From NCBI GenBank assembly GCA_008360975.2, contig CM039179.1, forward strand, positions 52,558,561 through 52,622,560: a stretch of DNA of 64,000 nt. Reading direction: 5' to 3'. Within the stretch, counting starts at the first letter, position 1; every line of letters begins with the position of its first letter. The notes under the pieces were generated by a model. The model made no database searches, was not told where the DNA came from, and saw only the letters and a program-made list of their open reading frames with translations. Below, one piece after another: positions 49,057-61,959 of the stretch. Source of the stretch: Lichenostomus cassidix. Taxonomy: Eukaryota; Chordata; Aves; Passeriformes; Meliphagidae. A program made the translations under genes and the position numbers.

Positions 49057-52000
49057 GCTCTGCTGACCACTAGTGTAATACGTTCTTGATTACTTATGAA
49101 AAAGGGAACTTTCATCCTCTTTGGTTTTGTTTTTTCTTTTCTTCTTTCTTTAAAAATTGTTGAAAATACAGGTTTTTTGTTTTGATGACAGGAAGAATAT
49201 ATTATTTTTTCAAAGGAATCTCACTAGGGCTCTACAAATTTCTGATGTTGATCAGTTAAAAAAGTTCTAGCCAGTTTTCTGTTTATCTTGTACAACTTAT
49301 AAAGGAAAACAGCTTATAGCATCATTCTTACTGTCATACCTGCATCCAGCCCACTATCCACATAACTCTTTAGCATGAAGAATTCAGTGGCCTGAGCTCT
49401 TGGATGAAAAGCAGTAGATATTCAACTCCTGCTGTCTCTCTCAGACATTCTCCAGATAATGTAGTATCTCTTAGTTGACATCATCCTGAAAATGTATCTT
49501 GGATGGATTTTTATTTTTAAGGTGATAGTTTCCTGTACAGTCTGCTCTATCCTGGATCCAGTTCAGTATGGAGGAAGGTAATTTATCATTCTTTAGACTG
49601 ATTTCATAAGATGACAGAGGTTGGCTCCTGTGAATTCAAAAATGCTGCAGTGTCTGCCAATAGTAGCACCTGGAAGTGATGTCCTTGCAGTGATCTCATG
49701 TCTAGTAAATTAGGATTTCTAGAACTCTCCAAAGCACACTGATCTTCCAGTTGTGTCCCCAGAAGCCTAAGCCTCCAAAGTCAGTACAGAACCAACGGCT
49801 GTATTTCCAAAAGAGTGGAGCCACTGGCATCATGCCATTGCAGCTCGATGGATGAGAGGTTACACCTACTGGATTTTCAGTGTAAGGTAGTCCCTTCCTC
49901 AGGGGAAAGATTGCCTTTTTAATGCCCAGCTTCTCTCTGTCCCCATTCGGCCTGGAAAGGAGGGAGCATGATTGCGACAAAGATGACTTTTTAAAATCTG
50001 ACAAGAGAAGAGAATACATGCTGTTCTGTGACTAATGGTGGCTATGAAAGCTCTAAAAGATCCTTCTCCACAGATTTTCCTTCTACCAACAGGAATTAGA
50101 AATGGTTGCTTGCAGTGTTTTTCCTTATACAGCAGCAAAACCATCACGTGTTTTGCTTCCCAACAATTTTGGCTTGTATCAAATGTGAAGCTGGCTCAGA
50201 AACGGCTTGTAAAAGAGAGAAAAGTAAGACTTAGCTCCAGTAAGTGCCTGAACACACTGTTTCGTTCACTTGGCATGAGAAGGATGGTATTTCAACTTGA
50301 CATTGACATGAACATTTCAATGGCTGGACAGTAAGCTCTCTGATAAAGCAATTGTCTGACTAGGAGACAAGGCTCTTGTACAGGGCAGCCTCTTTATAGC
50401 AATTATAGTAAAAATTAACCTTTCCAAAGTTAAGCTTCTGTTTAAGGGGCCAAAACAAGGAGTGAAAGCAAGGATTAATTTCCCAGCAACAATCTAAGCT
50501 CTTGCCTTTTCAAAAGAAAATAAAACATAGACAGGATTTTATGAGTGGTATTTAGATTCATGTGAATATAAGTCTTTTAATTTTCATATTTAGGCTCTGC
50601 TTCCAGATACAAACATAAACAATGAGTCTTATATGTGGAAACAAACTTTTCCTAAACTTTGGAAAATTCAAAGCAAAATAAAGAAAATCCCACACAGAAA
50701 ATAATGATTTTTTAGAATATGACAAGCTCCGTTTTTTAAGAATAGATTTTGACAAGAGCTGGCTGCCTCATTATGCTTAGTATTTTTTGGCATGCACTTT
50801 GAATATAGTACTCTTTCTGAGTACACTGCATAAAAACATAGCTTTGATATGGCTTAAGATGTCTATTCCATGGTATATTTCTTAGTTTTGCATTAGCTGC
50901 CATTGTCTGTTTTTTCAAAATGTACATGCAACTCTTTTCATCTGTCTCTGCTTCTTCCTGTTCTTTGTTTCCTTTCCTTTGGTTATAAGCATTTTATATC
51001 AGCTTTCTGAATCTGTCTTACTTTACTATACTAGAGCAGGGCCAAAAAGTGATATCATCTGGAAGTTAAGTAGAGACATTATGTATTGAAATGATTCCTA
51101 AGTCATATATTCCACATTAAGAAATATCTGGGGGAATAAAATTTCTGTCATGGCTTGTAACTAATGTGCAAAAGACTTGCCGTATCAGACAGTAAGTGAT
51201 ATGCACAGTGAGAGCCCATCTTATTTAGGTTAGCAGTTTGCAGTCCTTTCAGTTACATTTTTTTCATTTGAAGGTTTATTATCAGTTGCTGTACATTCAT
51301 CCAGTTATTTAGATTTCAGTAATCTTATCTCTGATTGTAGGATCTTAAACCATTTTTTAATCTGAAGATTAATCTGCTATTAAAGAGTATTTTTTTTCTC
51401 CTGATTAGCATCAAGAAAACCTTATTCCTTGCTGTTTTAGATGAATGGAAATTCTTTTGGTTTGTATGTGATGGCAAACTAGGATTTCTGCCAGTTCCCT
51501 TGATTGTATTAGAGAAATTCCAGACAGCTAGAAAGTAGTAGCTGCCTAATGCATGTTTAGTATTGTAAGTCCCCTATTGATGGTACATTAATAGCTGTCA
51601 TCAGAAGTATTGGATAAAAATGTTGGTGTCAGCAGTGCTATGCCTAATGGCAGTCTCCTTGTGAACAGGCTACAGAGAGAGGTGAAAAAGGATAGATTAT
51701 TGGTTTAGACCCTTGTCCCTTATTTAGAGGAAAAGAGGGGTGAAACTGTCACTTTAAATAATAGTTTTCTACTTCAGGAGATGGTTTGTTGGTTATTCTC
51801 TCTTCTTGTAATGCCAAAGTTGATTTTTGTGTACTGGAGACAATAAATGTAATGCAGGAGCCTGATACATATTCATAATTTTGCTCTAAGGCTAAAGTGC
51901 TTTCCTTGTAAATTCATCTAGCTACAAGATATTGTGAGCACCAAAAGCAATTACTTCACCCCATCAGATTGCTATAAAAGAGAATACCATTAAAATCCTT

Positions 52001-52450
52001 GTTCTATATTTATTGTTCTAACAGAGAACAAGAAGAACATTCTGCTGAGACACCAGTGCAAGAACCAAAATTAGGATGCTTTTATTCAATTATATTTGAC
52101 AAAGCTGGACACCATTTTTTTCAATGTGTAATGCAGTAAATTTATGTACCTATCAAAAACAATTCATAAAGCTCTTCAGTGTTAAATTGTAGTAAAGTGG
52201 GAAGGCTAGGCAAATTTAGAAAAAGAACAGCATGCTTTCCATTTTCAAAGAAAGACATGGGAGTCAGGAAAGAATGCTAATTTTTTCAAGTTGGTGTTTC
52301 TGTTCCCTGGGTTTTTTTGACTGTATAACACCTAGAAATAATTCACTGACTGGATTCCATACAGAGTTCAAAAAGATGTGTCCTGCCTCCAACACTTATA
52401 TATAAAACAGAATTAGAATCTGTATAAAACCAAAGCGACAGTGGAAAACA

Positions 52451-52476
52451 GAAAAAAAAAAAGAAGAGAGAGAGAA
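52451..52476 (+). repeat. A-run plus (GA)n tract
   Basis: About eleven A followed by AGAAGAGAGAGAGAAG. It is a simple purine repeat. Confidence 0.8.
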
Positions 52477-53196
52477 GTTGTTTTTATAGTAAGGGATACT
52501 TATAAGTGAAAATTCAAATTAAAAAGGAATGGACTCGCTTTCTAAGTGGGTAATTAGGATACATTTCACCAAGCTTCATATGCATGTAAGAGAGATTTGT
52601 TTGAAAGGGAATAGAATACAGAACTGGGCTCACAGGCTTATCAGAGACAGAGGTAAAACTCTCAATATGAAAGAAAAATGATGGAAAGGTGGAAGGTCAG
52701 CAGTGGATTTTCTTGAACATTAAAAAAAACTAAATTATATGGCAAAGTAAATAATACAGAGGAGACAATCTTTAAAAGGAGCATAAGTCAAGGAATATTA
52801 TGAAAACATCAGACCAAATGAATTATCATTTGCATAAGTACTTTGTAGGAATGCTGAAATGTCACAATGACAAGGAGGGAACTGAGAATATGTGAGATAG
52901 GGAAAGCTGTGATGACTTTTGCTATGTACTTTGGGACATGCAATAGACAGATGCTGGCCTGGAACTCCCCCAAATCATGGATCTGCCAACACTAATGCCA
53001 CAGTGGTCACTGATTCACTTTGCAGTCAATGGACAGAGGCACCTCCAAAACACCATCCATCCTAAATCAGGAATGCGAAGTCAACAAGATGAATAGGTTT
53101 TTGGTTTTTTTTCAGGGATTCTTGGACTTTTTGCTATTCCAGGTAGTTTAGGGACTACCCCAACCAATAAGATAAAAACCTTGTCATCACATTATG

Positions 53197-53236
53197 CAAT
53201 AGTTGGATGGTGAGTACCAATAGTTGGATTGTGGTG
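53197..53236 (+). repeat. Two-copy tandem duplication, unit about 21 bases
   Basis: CAATAGTTGGATGGTG is followed by AGTAC and then CAATAGTTGGATTGTG. The copies differ at one position in the shared 16 bases, so the duplication is recent on an evolutionary scale. A donor-like GTGAGT spans the junction. Confidence 0.65.
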
Positions 53237-56199
53237 TAGATTTTACTGCAGCACTGCCAAGAGACTCCACACTATGTTAAAATCTTCTTATGCAGGTCCT
53301 GTAAAAAAAAGCCCTTTATACAGTCATGCATCTTTCTGTGCATGCATCATGCATCTCACTTGGAGACATCTGAAGCAGGAGCCTTGTGGACCAGAAGCTT
53401 TATGAGGTGAACCACAAAGAGCTTTTGAAATGTTTTTAAGTGGACTGAATTGTGTCCCAAGATGTTCACAGACCTTGTTTCTTCTCTATTTAATGGTATA
53501 AATTTCAGGAACTGTTTTTCTGTTTGTTAATGTAGGTAATGTGAACTGCTGCAAAACAAATTGCATTAAATACATTTGTATATCATATCAGATGAAAAAT
53601 CCAATTAAAATTACTTATTTACCATGAAAAAAAAAGATCTTGAGAAAGAAAATTATTTTTAAATGAATGTTTTTTATGAGTGCTGCCAGTTTAGAACTGG
53701 TGTATACAGATTTATTATCTGGAGTTGTCTTTTTAAAAAACAAACTGCTCTAAGCAGTCTGAGAGCATCTATGAATAAGTGCTTGCAGCTGAAGAAGAGT
53801 TTAATACACAGGGAAAGATGTATTTCTAAGTATCTCCAAGGACAAATTCCTATTTTTACACAGATTTTCACATTTTATTTTTTCCTGCCTCAAGTAAAAA
53901 AGATTTGCTCAGACAAGTCAGAATTTTCATATTTAGATGTTTTATTGTTTTTAAAATTAAACTCAGGACAAAGTAGCTTCCTGTGCAGCACTGGAAATTG
54001 ATGTTCACTTACTGAGAAAGAAACTGTATCACCTGGATCTGTCCCTCAAGGAAGGACTCTCCAGAGGCTGAGCTGCTACACAGTGGTGAGGAACAGATAT
54101 GTCATCTTGGGAGGCATCAGAAGTGTGGTTAGAAGCTGTTGTTCCCTTTATCACTGCACTGCCTCAGCATGATAGTTTGAATTTAGTTAGCATTGCTGTC
54201 TTCTGTGAAATACGAAATTGTTGCCCTTTCCTCTGGGCTGGCAAACATGCTGGATTTAAGTGACTTGGTAAAGATGACATAAGAATTGTGTTCAAATAGT
54301 AGAAAATGGACACAAGCCTCCTTAAGCCTATTCCGTTGCTTATCAAATAATCTCATTTAACACCTGCCCTCCCCATCTCCCCCTCCCCATTTTCTTTGTT
54401 TTCATTAGGACAGGTGTCTCAGTAGTGTGAATAGGGAAAAGCTCTGAACTCTGCTGAAGTTGTGGTTATATGTCACTTCATTCCTAGAACCCAGAAGCAA
54501 AAGTATAAGCTTATGCAATTGGGGAATTTTGGAGGAAAGCTTCAACTTGGTGTTATATCTCTGAAAAAGGAAGTCAAGCCTAGCTACCAAGGAAAAGGAG
54601 AAGCATGAAGTACAGGGCCAAAACACTGGAAACCTTTGCAGCTGATCAAGCAGGGAGCAGAAATCATCATCTTTTTGCCATGGTTCTTTTTGCTATCTAA
54701 AGTTCTCCACTGTTTTTGTATGCCAGTTTTAGAAAGATTATTTCAAATTCTAGTTTGGTTTCTCTGTTCCTATCAGAGCTTCTGGCCCAACACATTCCCA
54801 TCTCAACACGCTCTCTGCCTACACACCCACTACAGGGTCTCCTTCAGTGGTAAGATGGATTGCCAATGATCTGTTCCCTCATCTGTCCATGTTCACAAGG
54901 GCTTTTTTTGCTGCAAAAACTTTTTGGTTTGTTAAGCAAACTCTTGTCCTGCCAATGGTCTGCCTGTGTCAAGGTGGGAATAAGTAGATTTAATTCTGGA
55001 TGTCCATATGTAGTAGAAGATAATTTGAAGTTTGTCTTCTGATCTTTAGCAGTACAGGACATCCTTTAGTATTTCAGATACATTTTGGACAATAACCTCT
55101 GTTGCTTTAGTTACATCTGTACTAATGAAATTTCCTGTAAAAGTTTCACAGCAAAAGCTATCACTAGTAAATTTAAGATATGGAAGATTTCAGTTCAATA
55201 TTTCTAATAAATTCAATAACACAAGAAATTAAAAGAAATTAGGTCTTCTCTATGAAGATGCTGTAGTGCAAGTAGGATAGTTACAATGAGCTATTGCAGC
55301 CATTGTCAAAAGCACTTTAAAATAAGATTAGATAATTTCATTGTTGTACCATTTTCAGGTGGCAAATTGTAACTTTGTTTTATGAGCGCTATTTAGTATA
55401 CAAATTTCCCTGGAACTTGAAGGAGATGGTAATAGTTGTGATGATTTAAGATTAGAAGTATTTGGATAAACACAGATGATAGTTGTAATAGATCTGAATT
55501 GTCACCTGAGATTATATAACCAGATTTATCATTTCACTGAAGAATTGCAGATAACAGTTTACAATATATTTTCATATGCGGTCTTGTCATTGTTTCCTTT
55601 AGTAAATTATCCTCCGCTGTATAGCAGAAAAAAAAGAGTTTTATTTTTTCCTAAGGACATGTAAGATTTATGAAAAATAGTTATTTTCTATGTAGAAGAA
55701 CTGATATTATTTGCTCATTCACTTTGATACAGGGACGGACAGTTATGATCTTCATGTACTTATTTATATTTAATGCACTTTGTTTCTCCTTCATGTTCTG
55801 GAGTTGCTAGTGTAACTGCATTTGTGAAAACCTGCAGTTAATTTAATATCCATTTGCCAAAGTTAATAAAAGCACTCTAAAAAAATTGCTTCTTTGTCAG
55901 CCTATTCTAATGATGATGGTGACTAGACAGGTCGTGTCTCAGCTTCCAGAAACAGAGGGAGACATGAAAGGATTCTGGTAGGAAAGCATAATTAGTATGT
56001 AAGTGTTTTTGCTGAAGCGTTTCTGCATAAGTATTTTTGCATAGATTTCCCAACCAACTTTTAAAAACTTTACTATTAAATTTTAATGCCTTGTTTAACA
56101 AATACTTTCTGTTTCAGCAGTCATGAGCCAGGTAGCTATTTTCTCTGCTCAGAGTGGCAGTCTGCTTGACATAGGAATTCCTTTTTTCTGAATGCATGA

Positions 56200-56510
56200 T
56201 CACAGAGAGCACCGCAGACAAACCAAGGCAGAGTCACTTTCCCTCCCCCTGCTGCGCAGAGTGGTGCAAAGGCAATAAGGTTGCGCGTTATTTTCCTCCC
56301 TCACTCAGGCCTGTGGCCTTTTTGTCAAGGGCGCTGAAGTACATCCAGATTTATTTTCTGATGCAGACTCCTGCTGACTGAAATCTAGGTCGAAACCCTG
56401 TGACCTTCCTTCACGTGCGTTCTCTCGGCTCGTCAGCAGCATCCCTGCTCGGTGCCGCACTGCAAGGTTCTGTATGGGCTGGGAGAGGCACATGGCACTG
56501 GGCAGGCTGG
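56200..56510. promoter_or_regulatory. CpG-enriched patch, candidate regulatory element
   Basis: CpGs recur here (GCACCGCAG, CTGCGCAG, TTGCGCGTTA, GGGCGCTG, GGTCGAAA, CACGTGCGTTCTCTCGGCTCGTC, GCTCGGTGCCGC) against a CpG-poor background. A canonical E-box CACGTG is present near 56413. Density is far below that of the island at 4236. No ORF across it resembles a known protein. Confidence 0.35.
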
Positions 56511-57341
56511 GCTTTTCCTCCTCTGTTGTCAGGATCCTTTCTTATGCAAGAGCTCTGGAGTAAATATGCTGCCTGTTTAAAAATATCATATTCCGCCAGG
56601 AATGCTGTTATTTCAGTAGTGATCCAGCAGTGTTTCGTAGGAGAGAGAAATAGCTTTCTGAGGTCAGGACAGAGGTCCTGCTCCTGGCAGTGGTCAGCAG
56701 TGAGTATCTGAGGAATGGTGTGATGGCAGGGAAGATCACAGAGGTGACCTTCCGAGGTGGCAGTTATTTATTTCTTGCTGCTCCATTCACAGCAGTTAGC
56801 AGCTAGCCCAGGTAGGAATCAGATCTCCTTCATTTGGTAGCAGGGGCAGAGGGAGTTAATGCAAAGTAATGGGAAATAGAACATGAATCAAGCAGGAGAA
56901 ATACAGCTTGAGTATCAGAGAAACTACTTAGCAGTAAGCTGTATTACAGAATCAGGCAGCTTCCCAAGGAGAGATGACGGATTTGTATTGCTTGTGGCAT
57001 TTAAAAGTGAGCTGCGCAGAGCACATTAAATACGTTAAGAGGGATCTCACCGTCTCTAGCAGAATGGCAGATTAGATTGTTATCTCTAGATACAAATGTG
57101 TTGCTGTCCAGGCAGAGATTTAAATAATTTCCAGAACAGCTTAAATAAACACAACAGAAACAAAATCCATTAACTTTTCTTTAAAATTTTAAGAAAAAAG
57201 TTTCAACTCATTTTTCCTGTTTGTCTTGCAGAATTTACCCTTCTTCTGTGAACCATAGTTTTGCAGGTATATCTTAACTTTTGACACTTGTTCAGTATTA
57301 TAAAGTTCATTTAATAATCTGTATTTAATTACATTATGCAA

Positions 57342-57360
57342 GACGTACTTTCAGTACGTC
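57342..57360. other. Perfect 8-bp inverted repeat (hairpin)
   Basis: GACGTACT and AGTACGTC are exact reverse complements separated by TTC. Each arm carries ACGT, rare in this CpG-poor intron. It could be a dimeric protein-binding site or chance. Confidence 0.5.
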
Positions 57361-57761
57361 ATATACACATACATATTAGGTGGCTCAAAATATCTTGCAT
57401 CATTTTATTTAACAAAACTAAATTACTATGTACTTATTCTCGGTAATACCAAGCAGTATCTCCATGGAAGTAGCATACTGTTCAATTTAAGTAAGCATCT
57501 CATAACCTGGGCTTTCATTTTAACCACTTGAATAGATCTGCCTTGTGTCTTTTAATGAATACTTTGTCCAGAATATCATACACCCTCTAGTGAATTAAGT
57601 TCGTCATAGTCTGAAGCATTTGCTTTCAAAAATATTTAATATGCAGCTTCCTGCTAACATACATAGCAAATCTCCATGTGAAGCTATGAAGTAGAAATAA
57701 AGCACTTAAAAACTTCAAGACATCACACAATTTTGCCATTTAAGACTGTTTAGAGCTTCAG

Positions 57762-57860
57762 GCACTTAGGTAACTTAATTTTTATAGAAGGGAAGAAATA
57801 GATTTAGGTATTCAGAAGAAGTTGAAGTCAGGGAGTGCTGTGCCAGGTGTTTCAGCTGTA
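57762..57860 (+). repeat. Possible degenerate ancient interspersed repeat
   Basis: GGCACTTAGGTAACTTAATTT, GATTTAGGTATTCAG and GAAGTCAGGGAG occur in sequence. They match the order of motifs (TTAGGCACCTAA, then GAAGTCAATGGG) in the sauropsid repeat proposed at 37200. Assignment is from memory of motif style only. Confidence 0.3.
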
Positions 57861-58740
57861 GAAAAGCTTAAAGCATAGAAGGAGCAATGTAGCAGCAAAG
57901 CAGACCTGCTGAATAATTCATCACTGTCTTACACACTTCTGCTGCTGTACCATTATTTAGGAAAGAATATTATATTGTTATTGATTACAGCAGTTGCTGA
58001 CACGTTTCATTTGCTGGGAGATGTGTGTGCATGCTTTGTATTTCCGACACTTTCACCATCACCAGAGAAACTTATGTATGAGCTCGATTAAAATTTAAGA
58101 GGCTGGATGCTATACACATATGCACACACATACTCAGCATTTATCCCTGGCACTCCCACTTTGGGCAGAGTGAGCTTCCTTCATGTGTCAGAGGAACAGC
58201 CTTCCCACAGATAGTGTTTTTGAAGTGATGAGAAGCATTTCTTAAGGCAGTACAAGCAGCTCTGCCTTTACCAAAACGCCACTGAGAAGTGGATTATTTC
58301 GTTAGACCAACCCATCACCCCACACCACCATGGGAGCACATCCCAAAGGACTTTGGAGCATCCTCTGCTGTGAGAGAAGGCTCTGCTGTGCTGTGATCAT
58401 GGACAGCCCCATTTACACACACCAAAACCCAAGGGTGCTCTTTCCTTAGGCTGCTGCAGTTGCTGGTACAAATAAACTTTCACCTGATGTTGGCTAAAGG
58501 CCAGAGGAACTTCATGGCCCTTGCAGCTGGGACTACATCTTATTTGAACAAGGAAATGAAGTCCTGTTCCTGACATGCTTGAAAACAAATATGCAGGTGT
58601 ATACATGCTTGTGTATCTATAAGATTAAGAAAGATAAGAGAGAATCGACTATCGATATGGAGTATAGATTGAAATGTATACATATATAGATATATGCCAT
58701 TATTTGTGCTTTCAGATTTATACTGGAGCATTGAGAGATG

Positions 58741-58776
58741 TTTTTAGACTTCTGATGACTTTTAGACTTCTGAGAC
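58741..58776 (+). repeat. Two-copy tandem duplication, unit about 18 bases
   Basis: TTTTTAGACTTCTGATGAC is followed by TTTTAGACTTCTGAGAC. The shared core TTTTAGACTTCTGA is identical in both copies. Confidence 0.7.
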
Positions 58777-58850
58777 ATGGAAGGGTATTTTCCTCAGCTG
58801 AAGAAAGGGGAAGGCAAAAAATAAACCAGAAATATTTTTTCTGATTTATT

Positions 58851-58867
58851 TGGTTGGTTGGTTGGTT
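58851..58867 (+). repeat. (TTGG)n microsatellite
   Basis: Four uninterrupted TTGG units plus a partial unit. Confidence 0.85.
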
Positions 58868-58922
58868 AAGGAATGCCTGGTATAGATGAAAAAGGTATTG
58901 TGATAAAATCTGTATTGTCTTG

Positions 58923-58960
58923 AAACATTGAGAATTGAGTAAACATTGAGTATTGAGAAT
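58923..58960 (+). repeat. Two-copy tandem duplication, unit about 18 bases
   Basis: AAACATTGAGAATTGAGT is followed directly by AAACATTGAGTATTGAG. It is a near-perfect local duplication about 150 bases from the one at 58741. Confidence 0.7.
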
Positions 58961-59274
58961 ATTCCAAATGTCTGTGGTGAGCTTTCTCTTAAATGTTGAG
59001 CTTGTGGGTGATTCTTTGACAAATTCTGAACAATACGGAGGGCTGACAGAAAATAAACTGCTTGTATCCTGGAGGAAGCCCTTTCTTTGCCTCTCTTTGC
59101 ATGTGCAAATCCATAAATAGGGAAAAAGAGAAGAAGGAGAAAAAAAGGGCTATAAACAAAATCCAAGGAACTCTGAATGCTTTAGTTAAAGAATAATCAG
59201 ATTTCCTTCCCCTAACTGAAAATCAACTTGGTGGAAATAACATTGACTTTATACAAGAATTAATCCACGGTAAG

Positions 59275-59345
59275 ATACTGATCTGCTGAAGCCAATGGCT
59301 GCTCTCCCAGTGATTTCAGAGTAAGGGCTCACTCCTAATGGCCAG
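59275..59345 (+). repeat. Possible degenerate ancient interspersed repeat
   Basis: GATACTGATCTGCTGAAGCC, AATGGCTGCTCTCCCAGTGA and TTTCAGAGTAAGGGCTCACTCC follow one another. They resemble the CATTGACTTCAGTGGG-type motifs of the repeat described at 37200. No named family assigned. Confidence 0.3.
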
Positions 59346-61860
59346 TTTTCTCAGGTGGCAAACAATGATTAGATTCAAAACTATCTGCTTCTGCTCAGAT
59401 TTTGGAAAAGCCGGTTCACACTTAGCAGGTCCAGAAGCTTAGCAGATAACATGATCCTCCAATCCATCAGTCATACGTACAAAGCATATCCCTGTTGGAG
59501 AGACACCAGCTGATTTTGCAAAGCTTGAATATCTTTAACTCTCTAAATACCAAATAAGGATTGCTTAGCAGAATGTTCTGTAATACGACTAGAAAGTGTT
59601 ACTTGCAGATTTCTTGGGTTTTTTTCTCTCTCCCTCCTTCTTTGTTAGCCCAGAGGAGAATTGGCTGAGCAGTTAATAGTTGGTATTGTAGATTTTTTTT
59701 TTATTTTACTCCTTAAAACTGATATGGCAAGACTGATTTTATATAGATTTCTTGTGATTTGTGTTTGCAGGGACACTGTATAGGTATTGAATCAGTATCT
59801 GAATAGAAAATTGGGAGTATAATTTTTAAAAAATCATTCTTCAGAATATTTGGCCTTTACTATGGTAAAAATGAGTGAATGCTGCAGATTTAAAAATAGA
59901 TTCTTAAAGGGTTTGATGCTTTTGAATCAAAGACATCTCTTACTTCTACTATTTAGTTATTGTGATTTACCTAAAGGAAATCCATACATAGATTTAGGCA
60001 TTGTTTTGATTCTTGGCAGCTAGTAAAACGAAAAGCAATAAATCTCTGAAACTTATCAAGATTGTTAAAAGCTACAGCTTAATCATTATTTATTGTCTAG
60101 AGATTTTGGTATATCTGATTAATTTTCAAGATAAGTGCCAAGAAAAAAAAGGAATGCAACGTATCTTTTACAGAATACTCAGCAGAACTCCCAATAATAT
60201 GGCAGTGATTAGTGCTTGCAGCAGTCATATAGTGCCAGTGATTATACTTCAGATCCACTATAAAAGCAAGCTGTTCCTGATGTGCTCCTCAAAAGTAGGA
60301 CAAAATGTTCTCCATTAGTCTGTTGCTACTTAACATCTTTCTCTACGTCATGTCTTGATTTTTCTCTCATGCCATCTGCAGAAAAAACATGTCTCTCAAC
60401 CTTCTAGATCCTGAGATGGCAATATTCAGAGCTGTAAAAGGAATTGTGTGAGAAGTGAATCTTGTCATGGTGGTATTGCAGAGACTTTTAAAAATATACA
60501 GACAAAGAACAAAGCTGCCAGCTTTTTTGATTTTTATCTTCAGTAAAAGTAATTGTATCGTTATTCATATACAAAGTCAGATATAAAATTCACATTTAAA
60601 ATTTAAATATAAATCATATTCTGTGATTTTAATCTATTTTTGCTGCCAAAATATATAAATATTTACACCTTTAATCTTGACCTTGGTCATTAAGATTTAG
60701 GGCAATATGAGAGCAGAATTCATTATGAGCCAGTTGAATGTACTTTTTCTTTCAATAGCAATGAAAATATTTCATAAATATTTGCACACAGATATGAAGT
60801 CATTGTCAAACATACTCATGTATGTGTATATATACCTTGTATTACATAGAGAGGGCTCCTACTGCGTAGGGAGCACTGTGGACTGTTGTGACAATCTGTG
60901 TGTTTCCCCTAGCCAGTGTGTCCCCTGGAACAGAATGCTGATGATATGAGCCTGGATCCAGTAGTCCTACTGGACTGACACTGTGGTGCTGAGCATTCCA
61001 ACAGCCCTGGCTGGCTCCAGGGGCTGCTTGGTACATTTTCAGCTGCCTTTGTAATACGTGCAGAAAGAGCAGGAGAGTGTTTCTTCTGTGGGACAGCACT
61101 GTGACCTCTCAGGACTGGTTGGTGATGAATGTGGAGTGGAAAAAGTTAAGGAAAAACTGAAGTAATACACCTAAATTCATTGAGCTTTTCAGACAGAGGA
61201 GCACTTGTGACCTAGTGACACAGTGAATGGTGGCATTTTTTGTAACATTGCTTCCTGACATGATAATACTGTCAGTGCCCTAAAAAATAATGCCAAGAAG
61301 CTCAGGGTATTATTCTATCTGTGAGAAACGTGGCTGGTTTGGAAAAAGTTAGAGGCCTTAGTAGGGCTCAAAACTGTACTCTGCAATACAGTGACAAACT
61401 TAAAGCTTCTCAGTGAATTTTATGTGTTGTGATTGTAAAAGGAAGCACCAACGGACAAAGAGGCACAGCAAGCTAGGAAATGAAATGTCCTTGCCCTTTC
61501 TTGACAGAGGGCAAAAAATAAGGGGGGCGCAACTAAGGATCTTATGACAGGCTGAGACATCATATGATGTGAAGTTTTGTTGAAACCAGTGAAAACTGGT
61601 GGAGCTGAGCATTAAAGGAATATCTCAGGCACCAATGTCCATGTGTCATGTGGCAAATCTGAGACTTTTAACATGTAGAGTGTTGTCCTCCTTTGGTCCT
61701 TTTTCTCTGCTTCAAACATGCTCCCTTTCTCTCTCCCATGTGGCTTCAGTTTTGATTTTCTTTTTACGGTGACGTTCTTCTTTTGCTTAACAGTGAATAT
61801 TTGATTAGCAGCTACTCAAATACCCTCCAACTTCCACTCCAGGTATGGGGTTTTTAATGT

Positions 61861-61959
61861 TGGTTTTGGTTTTGTTTTTCATTTTTTCTTTTTTTTTTTT
61901 TTAATTTGTTTGTTTGTTTTGGTTGGTTGTTTGGCTGTTATTTTTTTGTTTTTGTTGTC
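61861..61959 (+). repeat. T/G-rich low-complexity tract
   Basis: About 100 bases of GGTTTT, a run of about 14 T, (TTTG)n, GGTTGGTTG and further T runs. Overlapping ORFs here in three frames (Phe/Val/Leu-rich) are products of this composition. It is the reverse-complement equivalent of the A/C tracts and the longest one in the window. Confidence 0.85.

Larger units (their letters stand above)
43919..56190 (+). other. Intronic sequence, no gene recognised
   Basis: AT-rich and without supported ORFs. It includes an A/C tract at 44041-44071, A and T homopolymers near 46053 and 46121, a well-formed isolated acceptor at 49056, purine-rich tracts at 48508-48543 and 52451-52476, a 21-base near-tandem duplication at 53197-53236, and a C/T-rich run near 54364-54390. 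Confidence 0.8.

Noticed and set aside
53210..53215. GTGAGT donor-like sequence
   Set aside because: It is created at the junction of a short tandem duplication, and no acceptor upstream defines a plausible exon.
57232..57266. A 35-base cryptic exon between TTGTCTTGCAG and GTATAT
   Set aside because: The acceptor is good, but the donor GTATAT is poor, the branch point is unclear and the exon is very short. It is mentioned only in the intron description.
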